From: Azolla pinnata
Taxonomy: Eukaryota; Streptophyta; Polypodiopsida; Salviniales; Salviniaceae
NCBI GenBank assembly: GCA_037176905.1
Contig: JBBBWG010029899.1
Span: forward strand, 1-51,213
Reading direction: 5' to 3'
DNA length: 51,213 bases
Below are positions 1 to 12,372 of the stretch, in pieces. The position numbers were made by a program, and so were the translations under genes. The notes under the pieces were generated by a model. The model saw only the letters and a program-made list of their open reading frames with translations, did not search any database and had not been told where the DNA came from. How positions within the stretch are numbered: position 1 is the first letter of the stretch; every line of letters starts with the position of its first letter.

Positions 1-148
1 AAAATTGGCTCATCATGTGTATGCATTAACATGTATTAGCATATGTCCATAATATAGATGTATGTGTATAACTGTCTATGATATAGATGGATGTGTAATG
101 TTATGTGCATTTAGGTTGATAAAAGTGACTAATGCATACTTGTGTCAG

Positions 149-307
149 GAAGATTGTGAAAGTATTTTGATGCATACTGACAGGTACCAATTTGACCCGA
201 AATTTCTTGCGGAAGTGTCTGCGAAAATATGCAACACTGTCCGAGGTGTCAATAGGATCGTCTATGACATAACCTCAAAGCCTCCTGCGACGGTAGAGTG
301 GGAATGA
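149..307 (+). CDS. GMP synthase (glutamine-hydrolysing), last exon
   Basis: This is the C-terminal exon of GMP synthase, the cytosolic enzyme that aminates XMP to GMP with glutamine in purine synthesis. The 52 residues before the TGA at 305-307 end in the family's hallmark tail: [20 protein letters not shown] followed by WE. This is the dimerisation-domain end that closes the XMP site, and it matches plant and bacterial GuaA ends almost residue for residue. The exon is taken to begin at 149, after a TTGTGTCAG acceptor, in frame with the tail; an acceptor at 110 is a weaker alternative. The rest of the gene lies to the left of the window. The family assignment is secure; the exon start is moderately sure. 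Confidence 0.9.
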   Translation, partial: EDCESILMHTDRYQFDPKFLAEVSAKICNTVRGVNRIVYDITSKPPATVEWE

Positions 308-1604
308 TTGATACTATGCAACTATATATCATAGCCACATTCAAACCTAACGATTCATGAAATCTTATTTTGTTACCTTTGCAAAGAAAAATCTTATTTT
401 GTTGTAGAACTTTGCAAAGAAAGGAGTTGAAATGTGAATAGACTTCTATTTCTTTTGTTCACTCCTCTCAGCCGCTCAATGTATGATGTGTTACTTTAGT
501 TTATAATTGAGAAATGACTTTGATATGGGTGGAAAGTATTTGCACGTTTATTGATTCGTGACTTTCTCGCTAGTGATTTTATGTTTCTTATTGAAAAAAT
601 AAGCATAGTTGCAACCATGAAAGCACTGGCAGATTTCTTTTGGATACGATCTTGGATTATGCAGTAGGATAACCTTATTCTGTGCTAGATGTATGAATGG
701 AAAAAAATCTCAAGTTTGATTTCTCCAATTGAATTCATCTTCGAAGCTGCTGGGATAGTATCCATCTTATTGAAAAAACAAGCATAGTTGCAACCATGAA
801 ATCACCAGCAGATTGCTTTTGGATACAATCTTGGATTGATAACCTTATTCTTTACAATATGTATTAATGGAAAAACATCTCAAATTTGATTTCTCCAATT
901 GAAAGTTGCTGGTATAGCATCCATCATGTAAAGTTATAAGGAATTGAATTTCTTGAGATGATGACAAGTATTAGATTCAAAGTTTGATTATTGAAGGACC
1001 TGTAAACACCATTATAGGAAAGAAGAAGAGTTTTACATGCTTGCGATGCTATGAGAACTGACCTCTTGTCAATGTTGTAATATAAATCAGTTTTTCTGTA
1101 ACAAGGTTTATTAACTTGAAACCAACTTCAAAACGTTACATTCACAAGCCTTAGTTACAAGTTCCTGGGGCTGCACATTCGTGGGCCCTTCATTAGTCAA
1201 ACAACATATCGTTGGTAACTTGATCTGCTTATATTTGAAATGGAGGTCAAGCTAGATAATATTCTTGGCTGCAGAATATTTGCCATCTATAGCATAGCTT
1301 AGACTAGTAGTAGGTTTAGGGTTTAGGGGCGAAAGAACCGAAATGAAACAATATGCTTAATATGGCTGTCAACATAGCTAGCTAGTCCTCTACAAGCTTT
1401 ATTCCACAATTCTGTATGTATATCTATACGGTGAAGACAAACACATTATCATACAAGCTCAATGCCTACTTGTATGAACAAGGAGATAAATGGAATTGTA
1501 TCTCGATCCAAAAGGCGCTTTGTTGTTGATCTTCTGAAGATTCAAACTCCAACGCCTAGAATGAAATAAGGAGATGGAATCGCATACCGATCCAAAAAGC
1601 AGTC
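308..1604. other. Intergenic/3' flanks between convergent genes
   Basis: This AT-rich stretch separates the 3' ends of the GMP synthase gene (+) and the acyl-CoA dehydrogenase gene (-), so it should hold both 3' UTRs and polyadenylation sites. It contains a two-copy tandem duplication (586-926) and a very short telomere-like motif, GTTTAGGGTTTAGGGG, near 1315. I see no coding potential. Confidence 0.6.
586..926. repeat. Two-copy tandem duplication, ~160-180 bp unit
   Basis: Copy 1 (about 586-764) and copy 2 (about 765-926) both start TCTTATTGAAAAAA, continue through AGCATAGTTGCAACCATGAA, and end in CTCCAATTGAA and a GCTG..ATAG.ATCCATC segment. They differ by scattered substitutions and a few small indels, so the duplication is not recent. 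It lies downstream of the GMP synthase stop. Confidence 0.85.
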
Positions 1605-4600
1605 TTACAGCTTCGCCCTCTTCAGCTCAATCTTTGCTATTGTTTGAAGATGGACTTCGTCTGGGCCATCGGCAATCCGTAGTGTCCGAGCTGTTGCCCA
1701 CAAGTGTGCCAACACAAAATCAGAACTTACACCAGCTGCTCCATGTGCTTGTATTGCAGCATCAAGTACTTTCAAAGCCATCCGGGGGGCTGCAACCTAT
1801 AGAAAATACAAAGATCCGTAATGCTTTGTAGGTGTATCTAGGAATATGTAAGCTATGCATGTTCTGGCTGTTATGCTTCTGTCAGAACAAAATGTTCCAG
1901 ATAGAATTTTGCCGTATCATCAAATTTTACCTTGGCCATTGCAATCGCTCCTCTTGCTGTCACATTCCCATATAGATCAAGCTGGTTCGCTGCATTCAGT
2001 ACTAGCAATTTCGATTGCTCGATCTCCAAACGGCACTTCAAAAACATGGCATCAGAAATCTTTAATCCAAATTGTCACATCCACCAAATCAAGAGAGGAA
2101 AGGGAATGGTTGTTACTGTTAGAGCAACACAGCTAAAAATACCCATAACTTGTTGGGTATCTATTTGAGAGAGTAACTCCTCTCTAGTAAAAAACTTTAC
2201 TACTGATAAGGGAGGTCGACAAATTTAGGGCGAATTCATGCCTATATTTGTATTTCGCTCACACCTCAGCAAGCAAGGTAGCAAAAGCTCCGTGAAAAGC
2301 TAGAGGACGTTTGAAGGCAACCCTTTCCAAAGACCTTTTCTTCATCAGATCAATTCCACGCTCCGCAGCTCCAACAAGGCGCATACAATGGTGGAGCCTT
2401 CCTGGACCCAGCCTTCCCTGGTTTGTAAACACATACACACTGGTAAGAATAACTGCACACATATACATAGATATGTATACATATACACCCAATTGTACAT
2501 ACATAAGCACAAATATATACACACATACATATATAGAACACACCCATAGCATCTTAATTCCTAGTACTCTAGATACCTGGGCAATCTCAAAACCACGACC
2601 TTCTCCAAGAAGAATGTTTGTTGCAGGCACATGGACATTTTGAAACACGATTTCTGCGTGGCCATGAGGAGCATCATCATAGCCAAACACTGTTAATGGT
2701 CTTATTACTTGAACACCAGGCGCATCTTTTGGCACCAGGATCATCGATTGTTGCTTATGCAATTGAGCTGTTTTATCAGTCTTGCCCTGTTTTTTTCAAT
2801 CCATTAATTAGCTTATGCCATCACAAGCATTAAGGTTGTTGAACCCACATAAGAAACCAGACTCACCATTACAATCAACAATTTGCATCGTGGATCCATG
2901 GCCCCACTAGTCCACCACTTATGACCGTTAATGACATAGTTCTCCCCTTCCCTAGTAAATATGCAAGGAACTGAATGAATCTACATAAAAATTATCAGAA
3001 AAATCCTGGTTCTGGCAGGAAAGAATAGATATACAAACTTTTGAATTGAGCATTCAATGTTTGTTGCATCTGAGGATGCCACATCCGGCTCTGTCATAGC
3101 AAATCCAGACCGGATAGTTCCTTCCAACAAAGGCTTTAACCAAGTCTTCTGTTGTATTGGGTTCCCATATCTCAGAAGAACCTATACATACACACATGCG
3201 TACATATGGAGCAAAATTCATATAACACGTTTTAACCAGATAAATTTTCAAAAATTTACAGCACACCTCCATGTTCCCAGTATCAGGTGCATTGCAATTG
3301 AAGATTTGCGGTGCTAACATAGAGCGTCCCATTATCTTGCATAAATGAGCATACTCAAGGTTACTCAAGCCAGCTCCAAGAAGATTGCTTTCAAGCCTTT
3401 CATGAACCGACAATACTTCTGATGCCAGAGCTGCACTGTCAGCCTGCAAGCATACTTTGTTTATTCTTCAACAGGATCAAAACATAGAAGGGGATTTTAT
3501 TTTACCATCGAGATGCCCAATTCTAAGCTTACTGGGATCCATAAATTCCAAAGGCCTTCAGCCTTCGCCTTTGCTTGAAGCTGCTCCTCAAGTGGATGTA
3601 TGGTCCACCGCTCATTTGAGTTAGCTCGTGCCATTAGAGTTGCTTCATTGGGATAGATGAATTCATCCATGAACTTATGGAGTTTCTTAACTAGCAGTTC
3701 AACCCTAGCTGAAGGCTCAAATCCTCTGAGATCCATCACTTTTGGATTGGATGTATGTGAGTCTCCTGCAAGCAATTGATTAAATAATTGATCAGATTCC
3801 CTCGTTTATGTGGGATACTCTGGCTTAACCGAATTCGAACGGATATACCTGATGTCGACTGAGGTGGAATTAGTGGGATCAAAGATTTTTGTTCTATGAT
3901 CTTTATGGCAAGCTTTGTCAGGTATTGAGCAAATGCACCAGCACTTTCTGTACCTTTGCCTCCGGATGCATTACCCTGCAAGAAGGGAGAGCGCACACAC
4001 ATACACACAATCAGCACAAACCACAAGATGCAGGCTAAATATATGCTGTATAAACAGAAAATATGCTACTCAATATTCAGAAGCCCAATCAAGTTTGAAC
4101 TAAAAACGGATAGAAGAATTATTGAGAGGGTAGCAAGCCAGAAGCTTCTTCGGAATGTCTGATTCTCAATGAACCTTACTTGTAGATATCGTAAGTATAC
4201 ACCAGCGGAGATTGCAGCCAAACGGAAAAGTGAAAGAGCTACATAAAACTTGAAATTTTCTCCTGGCCAAGGTACTCTCTTTAAGATCAGGCACAAAAAA
4301 CACACAGATAAGATTGAGGTGTAGTAAAGAGCTAATGGAAAGTTTTTTGCTCAATGATTTACTTACTGCAGCAGCACAATAATCTGCAAGGAATTGTTCT
4401 TGAGATGGAACGCCTTCAGGTGAACTTCCATTATCAAAGCCATAGAATGACGGTCCAGGGCTCTCATGATTGTTGATAACATAAGGCTGTAGATTGTTTT
4501 GAGCGGAAATCTTAGATTAACAAGCACAAGAATGGAAGAACTAGCTAGCACAACATAGTGAAAACAAGATCTGAGAATGACGTTACCATGCAACAGTAGG

Positions 4601-6640
4601 CAACATCTGACATTTGGTTACCTAATGTTGACAGCTCCCAATCTAAAACTGCAATGACACGTGCCTGGAAAGGAAGCAAAAAGAAAAAAAGATGAGCAAC
4701 CATTAGAGAGAGCATTCAGAAGCAAAAGTGTTCAGCCAAAAGAGCAGATTTCATCCCCAGAACTGCTTTTCATCTGAGAAAAGAGAAAGTCTTAACCTCG
4801 GTTGGATGGAAAACAAGATTGTCTATTCGAAAATCTCCATGAACAAGCCCGGTGCTGGGACCTATTTCTGCATCCTCGGCAGGGATGTGTTCCTTCAACC
4901 ACGAAATGAGATTTAACATAGCAGGGTCAGGACTAGGTTTTCCTTCTCCTGTCGAAGCCAGATACTGTTTAGACCACCTGTGGACCTAGAAAAAATGAAG
5001 TCGTCTGTTTAGAAGAGAGCGTAGAGTAACATGAGAACTCCTTGGACAATAAATAAGAAAACTGATCAAACCTGACGTCCACAATAGTTCTCTTTGCGGC
5101 CATACTTGCTCAGGCCAATAGCATCAACATCTGCCCTATGGATTGAAGCTAGTGTTTTGGCAATGGCTTTATATACTCTCGAACGATCACCAGGATGCAA
5201 ATCCTGCAGTCCACGCCAAACAAATAAACTAAATATGCAGCATATAGTACAACAAACTCTACGCAGAACACATGCACACACACATAGATACATACATAAA
5301 CATGTGTGTGCATGTAGAGATAGAATAGATACATGTATGCATGCATGTAAATACCTTCAAACTCGGGTCCGTAAATATGCGTCCCTGCATAAACTCCATC
5401 ACATAGAAAGGGGTACCAATTATGCTTGCATCATGGCACATACAGTACACCTTGGGCACTGGAACATCTGTTCCAGCACCTAGTGCAGACATCACCTAGA
5501 AGAATAAATTGCATTAGGTGAATAAGAAAATGAACATATATATGTCGATGATGATATTTTCAGATGATCCTACCTGATATTCTCTTTCTATTGCATGTGC
5601 CGATTGCAAAAGCTTTCCAGGTGGTTTCTTCCGGAGGACATAGCGGAAAACATTACCTTTATTTTCCACTTCAAGCAAGAATGTAGGATTTGACTGTCCA
5701 TGTCCAAACTGCAGTCAGGACCCAGATTGAAAGCATGAGTAATCATATATTGAAGGATCTAAAAGTGTATATCATCTGCATTCAGGTAGTTATCACTCCA
5801 TTGTTCGAGGAAACACCAAAACCCGGTATGCTATAGTCGTTCAAAATCTGCTAGCCATGTTTCAAATATTTCTGTATTGTTCATTTTGGCATCCAACAAG
5901 TCAAGCCAAGAAAGAATAGATTTGGTATGCCCTAGTTACATAAAACCTACGAGACGTGCAAAGAAAGAGATATATTCTGAGTTAAGGGTAACATGTTCGT
6001 TCTATTTCATTCTCAATATTACCAAGTATGAATCAAAATTCGTAACTTTGACGAGTGAACGAATTACTGATGTGATAGAGATGGGATTGCCTATTACGTT
6101 GACAGTATGGTACACTGCTCATGCATCACAATAAACCTCAAGATTGTCAATTCTGTAATCATCCGATTCTGTATATGCCCTCGAAACATTAACAAACCAT
6201 GCAGCAAGCTTCATAGCTTTGATATAAGGATGGCATTACGATTCACGATCTCCGACTTTTTAGGAACAAAATTCCGGAAAAGCACAAAGTAGCAAAAAGC
6301 TTTGATCATATTCTCGGGTTTTCTTCCGTTTCTTTTGATGCCTCTCCTTCCATGATGCGCACCTGCCTGATCAGTGTTCGTGTTCGAGTTCGAGTTCAAC
6401 CCAAAAAGCCGGAAGAAAGATATTTCTTTCCGCAAAACCCAAGCGTGCGGATACTGAAAATGGAAGGCAAAAAAAAGAAGGGAAAGGCAGGAGAGAGGCA
6501 CGCAAAACCTGAGAGACTTTGATGGTGGCAGGAGGGGGAGGGAAGAAGGCGGGGACGGTGCGCTGAAGGTAGGCGAGAAGAGCAGCCTCATCGAACCGGT
6601 GAGATGAGGAAACAGTCGCGAGGAGGGGAGGGGAAGCCAT
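1605..6640 (-). CDS. IBR3: IBR3/ACAD10-type acyl-CoA dehydrogenase with N-terminal phosphotransferase-like domain
   Basis: The 17 exons, read 5' to 3' on the minus strand, are 6640-6509, 5708-5574, 5495-5355, 5203-5072, 4985-4797, 4664-4587, 4486-4367, 4278-4180, 3975-3849, 3765-3506, 3443-3267, 3181-3039, 2951-2867, 2786-2577, 2417-2265, 2059-1931 and 1796-1605. All junctions are GT-AG and stay in frame, giving 833 aa; Arabidopsis IBR3 is about 824. Residues ~15-340 are an aminoglycoside-phosphotransferase-like fold with HGDFRIDN (229-236) and DWE (251-253). Residues ~430-833 are a flavin acyl-CoA dehydrogenase with [17 protein letters not shown] from 557, [11 protein letters not shown], and ADGPDEVH (812-819). 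The protein ends KRAKL, and AKL is a PTS1-like tripeptide, so peroxisomal location is inferred. The Arabidopsis protein acts in indole-3-butyric acid to auxin conversion; that role is inferred here by homology. The ATG begins [10 protein letters not shown], next to a GAA-rich leader. Confidence 0.95.
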
Positions 6641-6712
6641 AGCCGTGAATTTGAACGCGGGAGGCGTCGGCCGCTTGCGATCGATCGATCTGTCGGAATC
6701 AGAGACAGAAAA

Positions 6713-6743
6713 CGAAGAAGAAGAAGAAGAAGAAGAAGAAGGA
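6713..6743. repeat. (GAA)n microsatellite in 5' leader of the IBR3-like gene
   Basis: About ten AAG/GAA triplets lie roughly 70 bp upstream of the acyl-CoA dehydrogenase start codon. In the sense strand this is a (TTC)n pyrimidine tract, a common plant 5' UTR feature. Confidence 0.9.
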
Positions 6744-6969
6744 TCAGAGTCAGAAAAAGCAGGAAAAAAGCAGCAAAAAAGCAGTAAAAAAAAAGCCTTG
6801 TGTTAGTTACAATTGGATAATTACCAAATATACCCCTCTTCCTTCTGCTTGTGTCACCAGCATCTTTCTGGAATCTCCACCAGATTCCCCTCTGAAAGCT
6901 CGAGCCCCCGAACCGATTCCCCGGCACGCGAATCGGAAACTGACTCTCGAGCTGCTTTCCAGCCCGGAA

Positions 6970-7135
6970 TCAGGTTTAGGGTTTTAGGGTCCAAGGTTTC
7001 AGGGTTTCAGGGTTTTAGGGTCTAAGGTTTCAAGGTTTTCGGGTCTAAGGTTTCAAGGTTTTAGGGTCTAAGGTTTCAGGGTTTTAGGGGTCTACGGTTT
7101 CAGGGTTTTAGGGTCTAAGGTTTAGAGTTTAAGGG
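6970..7135. repeat. Degenerate telomere-like repeat block
   Basis: There are about seven units of the form GGTTTCAGGGTTTTAGGGTCTAA, about 22-24 bp each and built from TTTAGGG-like cores. The block sits ~330 bp upstream of the IBR3-like start codon, probably at or upstream of its promoter. It is a degenerate tandem array rather than a perfect TTTAGGG tract. Confidence 0.85.
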
Positions 7136-10100
7136 ACTGTAACCAGCGCTTCAATAGCTCCTGCTTGATCGAGCTCAAGCCGAACCTTTCGCGAACCCCA
7201 TCGCCACTCCGGAGGCCGCGAATGCGCAATTCACTCTGAACTGGATGACAGAATTACATGAGTGGATGCCAGAATTACATGAATGTTGAGTCAGCTAGAT
7301 ATGCATTCGCAGATTCATGAGAGCCAAACCTAACAGACTTCAAGCGTGCAACGATGAGGCGCAGGTTCTGGCCTCTTACGGGAATAAAGTGGAACCTGAG
7401 TGATTTGCGGCACCTTCATGACTGGTCTAACTAACATCGGAATAGTTTGGCCACCCACTGGGATTATTGATCGGGTGCAAACGGGAGCAGCTAGCAACGT
7501 TGAGTGTGAATTTTCAGTAGAAAGAATTGGGCTCGATGAAGAGATCGTTTTTCGAGTCCGAGCTTCCATGGTTCTTGGTAGCTCTACTCCAATTGTCGTA
7601 GGAAACATTTTGCTATCGTTATATGGCATGCTACATCAAGAAGAAACTTCACTAGAAAGCTTTTTTGTGACATTACCTAGAATGAACAAGCTCTGATCAA
7701 TCAAAACTCGATCCACAGTCACTAACTAGAAACTTCAAATTTTGAGAATCATTGTGTTGGCAGTCGTTTGTTTGAATAACGTTCTGGTGCGTCAACTGAT
7801 GTCGCTCCCAGGATTGGAGCCAACCTATGCCTTAACATTGGCAACAACACCTTCAACTCTCGATTCGAGCATTTAACAATTGCCCCACTTCAATGCAAAT
7901 TAATGCATCTCGTCTCCGTCTTAATGTTGACGAGCAACAACTTTTGATAAACCTTCTGTTTGGTCGGACTATCGTGTAACTTGTTGATAGTGTTGTTATA
8001 GTCTTCTTTCGAGTTCAACGTTTGAGAGTTTGAGGTAATTCGTTTTATTAATTTATTTTGCACACTATATAGGTTTGTTAGTAAATTGGTATTATAATAT
8101 ATTTCGTGAACTGATTTTTTGTTCACATACTATTCTAGCTTTTTCAAGAATTTAAATAGATGAAAAATACTCAAGCAAGTGCAAACAATTTTACTTCAAT
8201 ATTAACAACTATTTTAGTTCTCAACAAGAAAACGAAAAGGAAAAAGCATTATGGATGGAACAACATGTCATCATAATTATGACAGGTGATCTGTCTCAAC
8301 AATATTGTGCTTATTGTAATATTCTATAGTCTAGGCCTACATCTACAAGCTCAATTCTAGTGTTTACCAATTTTTAATGGATACATCTAAGGTCAGTTAT
8401 ATATCTTACACTAAAGAGAAAGTTTGATAGTTCACTTGCTAGATATATATACTCATTTATATGTTACCTCATGTGTATATAGAGTCTCTAGGGTTTAAAC
8501 CTTTAATGATTTTGGATTCTTCACTAGGTTATCAATTGAAATCAACTTGTAGTACACTAAAAAAACAGTAACATTACGTGTGTATTTTATTTTTACATCA
8601 CTTATTTATTAAGCATTTAGGTAGATAAAAGTTTACATTTGCTATAACATGTGATGAGTGGACCAATAGTATTTGGAAAGGATTTTATCCAAATGTTTAC
8701 ATTGAGTTTCTTAAAAATATATCAAAACCTATATCTATACTCTTGAAGATTGTGGCCAAACGTTATATTCCCGCTTGAAGTCGTTTGACGTTAATTCAAA
8801 ATATCTTCTAAGTGCCATAACATCAGTTGGTGTTAGTAATGTTCAACTGTTATTAACATGCGATTATTTATTTATTATCAATTTAATTGTTTTTTATACT
8901 ATTTTAATATGTATAATATTTCTGATTTTATATTAGATTCTCAAATAATTTATTTATAAATAGTTTTAATTTGTCAAGGGCGTATAAGGTGGATTGTGAG
9001 TATTTGATAATTCAAATTTATCTATGCTTTAAAAAGAGGTTAATTTTGAAGCATGTTATAATTTTGAAGATAGATCACATTTACATGTATGCACTTTCTA
9101 GGTAAAAATGTGCAATATCTCTTGGCTGGATTACTTAATGGGTTAAGAATTTTGTTGCCTGTAAATATTAATTAATGAAACTTTTGAAAGGTTGGATATT
9201 TAAGCTAATGTTGCAGAGTACAACTTGTTTAAAGTCTCAAGTGATCACAAGTAAATATAAAATTAGGTTTTACTTTTGTTTATATTTCAAACTAAACAAT
9301 GTTTGGGACTAGTTTATGCTATTTTATCTATTTATATGGTTAAACTTGTTTTTCTTTCAAAAATAAAACTTTACTATTAGTGAAAAAAATCCTTTTGGCT
9401 ATAAGTTCACAATATTAAAAATCTCTCTTATTTCTTATTTCAAATAACAGATTGCCTTCAACACCGCACACCTCACTGCTCATGTAACATGAGTTGGATA
9501 AATCCAAGGCACCCCATAGTTCACAAAAGTTTGCCCTCTATTTGATTGCCTTATCAAACATTCCATGAATTGAATCATATTTTGTTTTTAGAGATGGACA
9601 ATGTCGGTGCAGTGCAGTGACGTTTTAGAAATTCCATAAATTCTATATAAGAATGGGTATATTTACAATTTCTGATCCCAAATCCCTTGTTAATTGAATG
9701 TTTCCTTGCCAATCCTCCATAAGTGGTACTCTAATAGATAGACCATGATACAATGACATGCAAATATCGTACTTTATTTTTTTATATCTCTCGACTACTT
9801 TTACCTTCGATTGTTGCCTGCCCATGATATGTTTTTCCGTGAACTAATATTGCAATGTTTATGTTGTGATTTAAAGTTAAACTTAGTTAGGTTGATGATC
9901 TCTATTTCATTATGATATACAGATTTGTTTGTATAAAGAATTTACATTGGTAGTTGTATTATCATGGTTTTGGTCTTAGCCTATTGCATATTGAAATTTT
10001 GTGCGCAATAATTAATTAAAAATCTTGCTATAAAGTTGTGTAAATGGTTTGGGCTTAACTTGTTTATAAATTGGCCCAAACCAATTCAAGTCTTAACCAA

Positions 10101-11680
10101 TTTGAAACGGCACAAGCTTTAGTTTTATTAAACAGCTTAGGCTTAAATGGTTTGGCTTGAGATTTTCTTGATTGGTTAAGCCAGATTGAGCAGCTATCGA
10201 TAAAAATAATCAATTTAAGCCATTTGATCATTTGCCAGTGAATAGTCCAATATCGAAGGTATTCCTCATATTGGTTCCATTGTATTAAATCTCATTCGTA
10301 AATTCTACGAGGCATAAGTTGAGCTTCAAATATCTAGCGGTTAGTCTTGGTTTGCCTTTGGTTTGAATTTTATAATCTAATAATTACTAATAAGAGAAAT
10401 CAATCAATCAATCAATCATAAAACATTAAGAAGACCACAGCTTTGATTTCTAATTTGTTATAAAGACAAGTACGAATTTCATGGAACCATGATAAGAAAT
10501 GTATGGATAGGAGCTTACCAAGTGGAGGAGTCGTGATCGTTATTACTGTGAATCTGCCCGAATCAGCCATGAAAAGCATGTTTGCCAATGGTCAGCGTCA
10601 AGCTTTTAACTTTGGAAAGTGGCACAGAAAGACCGATCGATCGCATCATTAACACGTGAAAAATCAATAAAGCCGATGCATGCCCCTTCGACAACAATAT
10701 GAGTTGGAGCATGTTGGGATATCAATCTGTGATCGACGAGTTTCTGGAGGTCGGTAGTTAGGTAGTTTTGTAGCATTCACAGGACCTACAACCTCGTGAA
10801 ATAGAGTTCAAAAGGGAACCGAACTTCACGTCGGTGCCTTCAAAAATGAGTAGAAGAAGCAAGAGGTTTTTTAAGGGCTCGTGGCGTGGTCAAAATTTGG
10901 AGCGCCCTGCGGCCATCATCTGCAATGTTGCTGTTGGCCAAATTACAAGAAGACGTTAATATATCTTTCTTTCTCTTCCTTGTCCTCCGAGAGTCCTGAC
11001 ACAAAACAGATTTGTCTGTTTGCTCTTAGATGGGACATGACATCCTACATTTCGTCAGTGCAATCGTATGTCGTGGAGGGCCAGAAGATTACAGGTGTTA
11101 GAAGGATCACGTGCTTTCGAAAGTTAACCCCAGACAGAGGATGGCTCGTGCCCGACTGACACGCACCTCTGCGACGCGTGGTCGCCATTGACGGGATCGG
11201 GCAATGTTCAGACAGTGTTCATCGACGAAAGGAATCCGACCATATCCGAAATCCGCGTCACGATCCATCGACGATTTAATGTAAGATTGTGCCTGCGGGG
11301 CCCCCTAAGATTCGTTCCCGACGTTTTTCCGCTGTCTGTTCCATGTTTTTTCCTCTCGCGATCGACGAAAAAAAGATGGGAAAACACTGTCGACTCGAAT
11401 TGCGGGGCGTGTGATCACGACATTCCCCAACACATGATATATGCTTTCTATGTATGTGGTGATGAAGAAGGATCATAAGGTGGTGGTGGCTATAGTGGGC
11501 CATGGATCCAAAGACATTTGATCAGTTGACTTCCATGGATCTAAGAAAGAAATTTCCCCCCTCCGTTGAAACAACCATCTGCAGGGGAAGAAGTCCTAAT
11601 AGAATAGGTCTCCAAGACCCCAATGATTGATTCTTGGATTGAGTAGAATGGGAATTAATCAATGCATGGGTCAATCCTCC
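7136..11680. other. AT-rich gene-poor stretch
   Basis: There is no convincing gene here. A 98-aa open frame at 7400-7696 (+) has no recognisable family. From 8590 to 8770 a short frame reads FAITCDEWTNSIWKGFYPNV, faintly like a hAT-type transposase segment but followed by stops. 8.0-10.5 kb is strongly AT-rich. 10.9-11.5 kb becomes GC-balanced with short open frames only. The stretch is best read as decayed transposon and intergenic DNA, with the dirigent promoter at its right end. Confidence 0.5.
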
Positions 11681-11690
11681 TATAAATAGG
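11681..11690 (+). promoter_or_regulatory. TATA box of the dirigent gene
   Basis: TATAAATAGG is a strong plant TATA box, preceded by the pyrimidine-rich TCAATCCTCC and followed ~30 bp later by CATCATCAGCC, a plausible start site near 11715. If used, the dirigent leader would be about 650 nt, or would contain a leader intron. Confidence 0.65.
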
Positions 11691-11751
11691 CACCCAGGAT
11701 CTCCAGGCCATAGCATCATCAGCCTTGTTCATTCGCCACCTTTTAGGCACT

Positions 11752-12150
11752 CGTAGATTGTGGGCGATTTCTTACTTCCTTCCGATTCTTGCTTCAATAC
11801 TCTAATTGTGCGGTGCGGAAGAGCATTAATTTGATTCTCTTCAGATTCTTCCATTGCTGCAGGTGCCGATTTTTGCTGGCTTCAGATACTTCCTCCATAA
11901 TTAGATTTGTGGGCGATTTTGCTTTCTTCACATACTTACTTCAATAATAGTTATTAGATTGTGGGCGATTTGGCTTTCTGCAGATACTTCTTCACTAATT
12001 AGATTGTGGGCGATTTGGCTTTCTGCAGATTCTTCTTCACTAATTAGATTGTGGGCGATTTGGCTTTCTAATTCAGATTTCTCCTCCGATAAGATTGTGG
12101 GCGATTTGGCTTTCTAATTCAGATTTCTTCTCCAATAAGATTGTGGGCGA
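11752..12150 (+). repeat. Tandem leader repeat (TTAGATTGTGGGCGATTTGGCTTTC)
   Basis: Seven or more units of ~44-50 bp share the core GATTGTGGGCGATTTGGCTTTC, followed by CAGAT(A/T)CTTCTTCA-type spacers. The array occupies most of the interval between the TATA box and the dirigent start codon. Copies near 11950-12130 are nearly identical; outer copies are degenerate. The core contains GGGCGATT, which also recurs in the bHLH locus repeats at 31-33 kb. Confidence 0.85.
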
Positions 12151-12309
12151 ATTCGGCTCTTCAGATTCTTCCTCTGCCGCCGCCGCCGCCGCCAACAACG
12201 ACGACGACTATAGCGGCTTTTCTTCTCCTCCGGTAAAACGCGACCTCGATTTTTGGGCACTTGTAGATCGATTGGCGGGCGATTCTCGCTTAATATCCTC
12301 GGGGATCGA

Positions 12310-12344
12310 TCGAATCGAATAGAATCGAATCGAATCGAATCGAT
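12310..12344. repeat. (GAATC)n microsatellite just upstream of the dirigent ATG
   Basis: About six GAATC/GAATA units lie ~30 bp before the start codon at 12373. They remain open in the dirigent frame, so a naive longest-ORF call would extend the protein upstream into this repeat. Confidence 0.85.
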
Positions 12345-12372
12345 CATTCATTCGAAAAATCGTCGCAGCGAG

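Noticed and set aside
7400..7696. 98-aa open frame on the plus strand
   Set aside because: It has no recognisable motif, lies in decayed intergenic DNA, and an equally long frame runs on the opposite strand.
12253..12372. Upstream in-frame ATG extending the dirigent protein by 40 residues
   Set aside because: The extension is encoded by the GAATC microsatellite and would bury the signal peptide.
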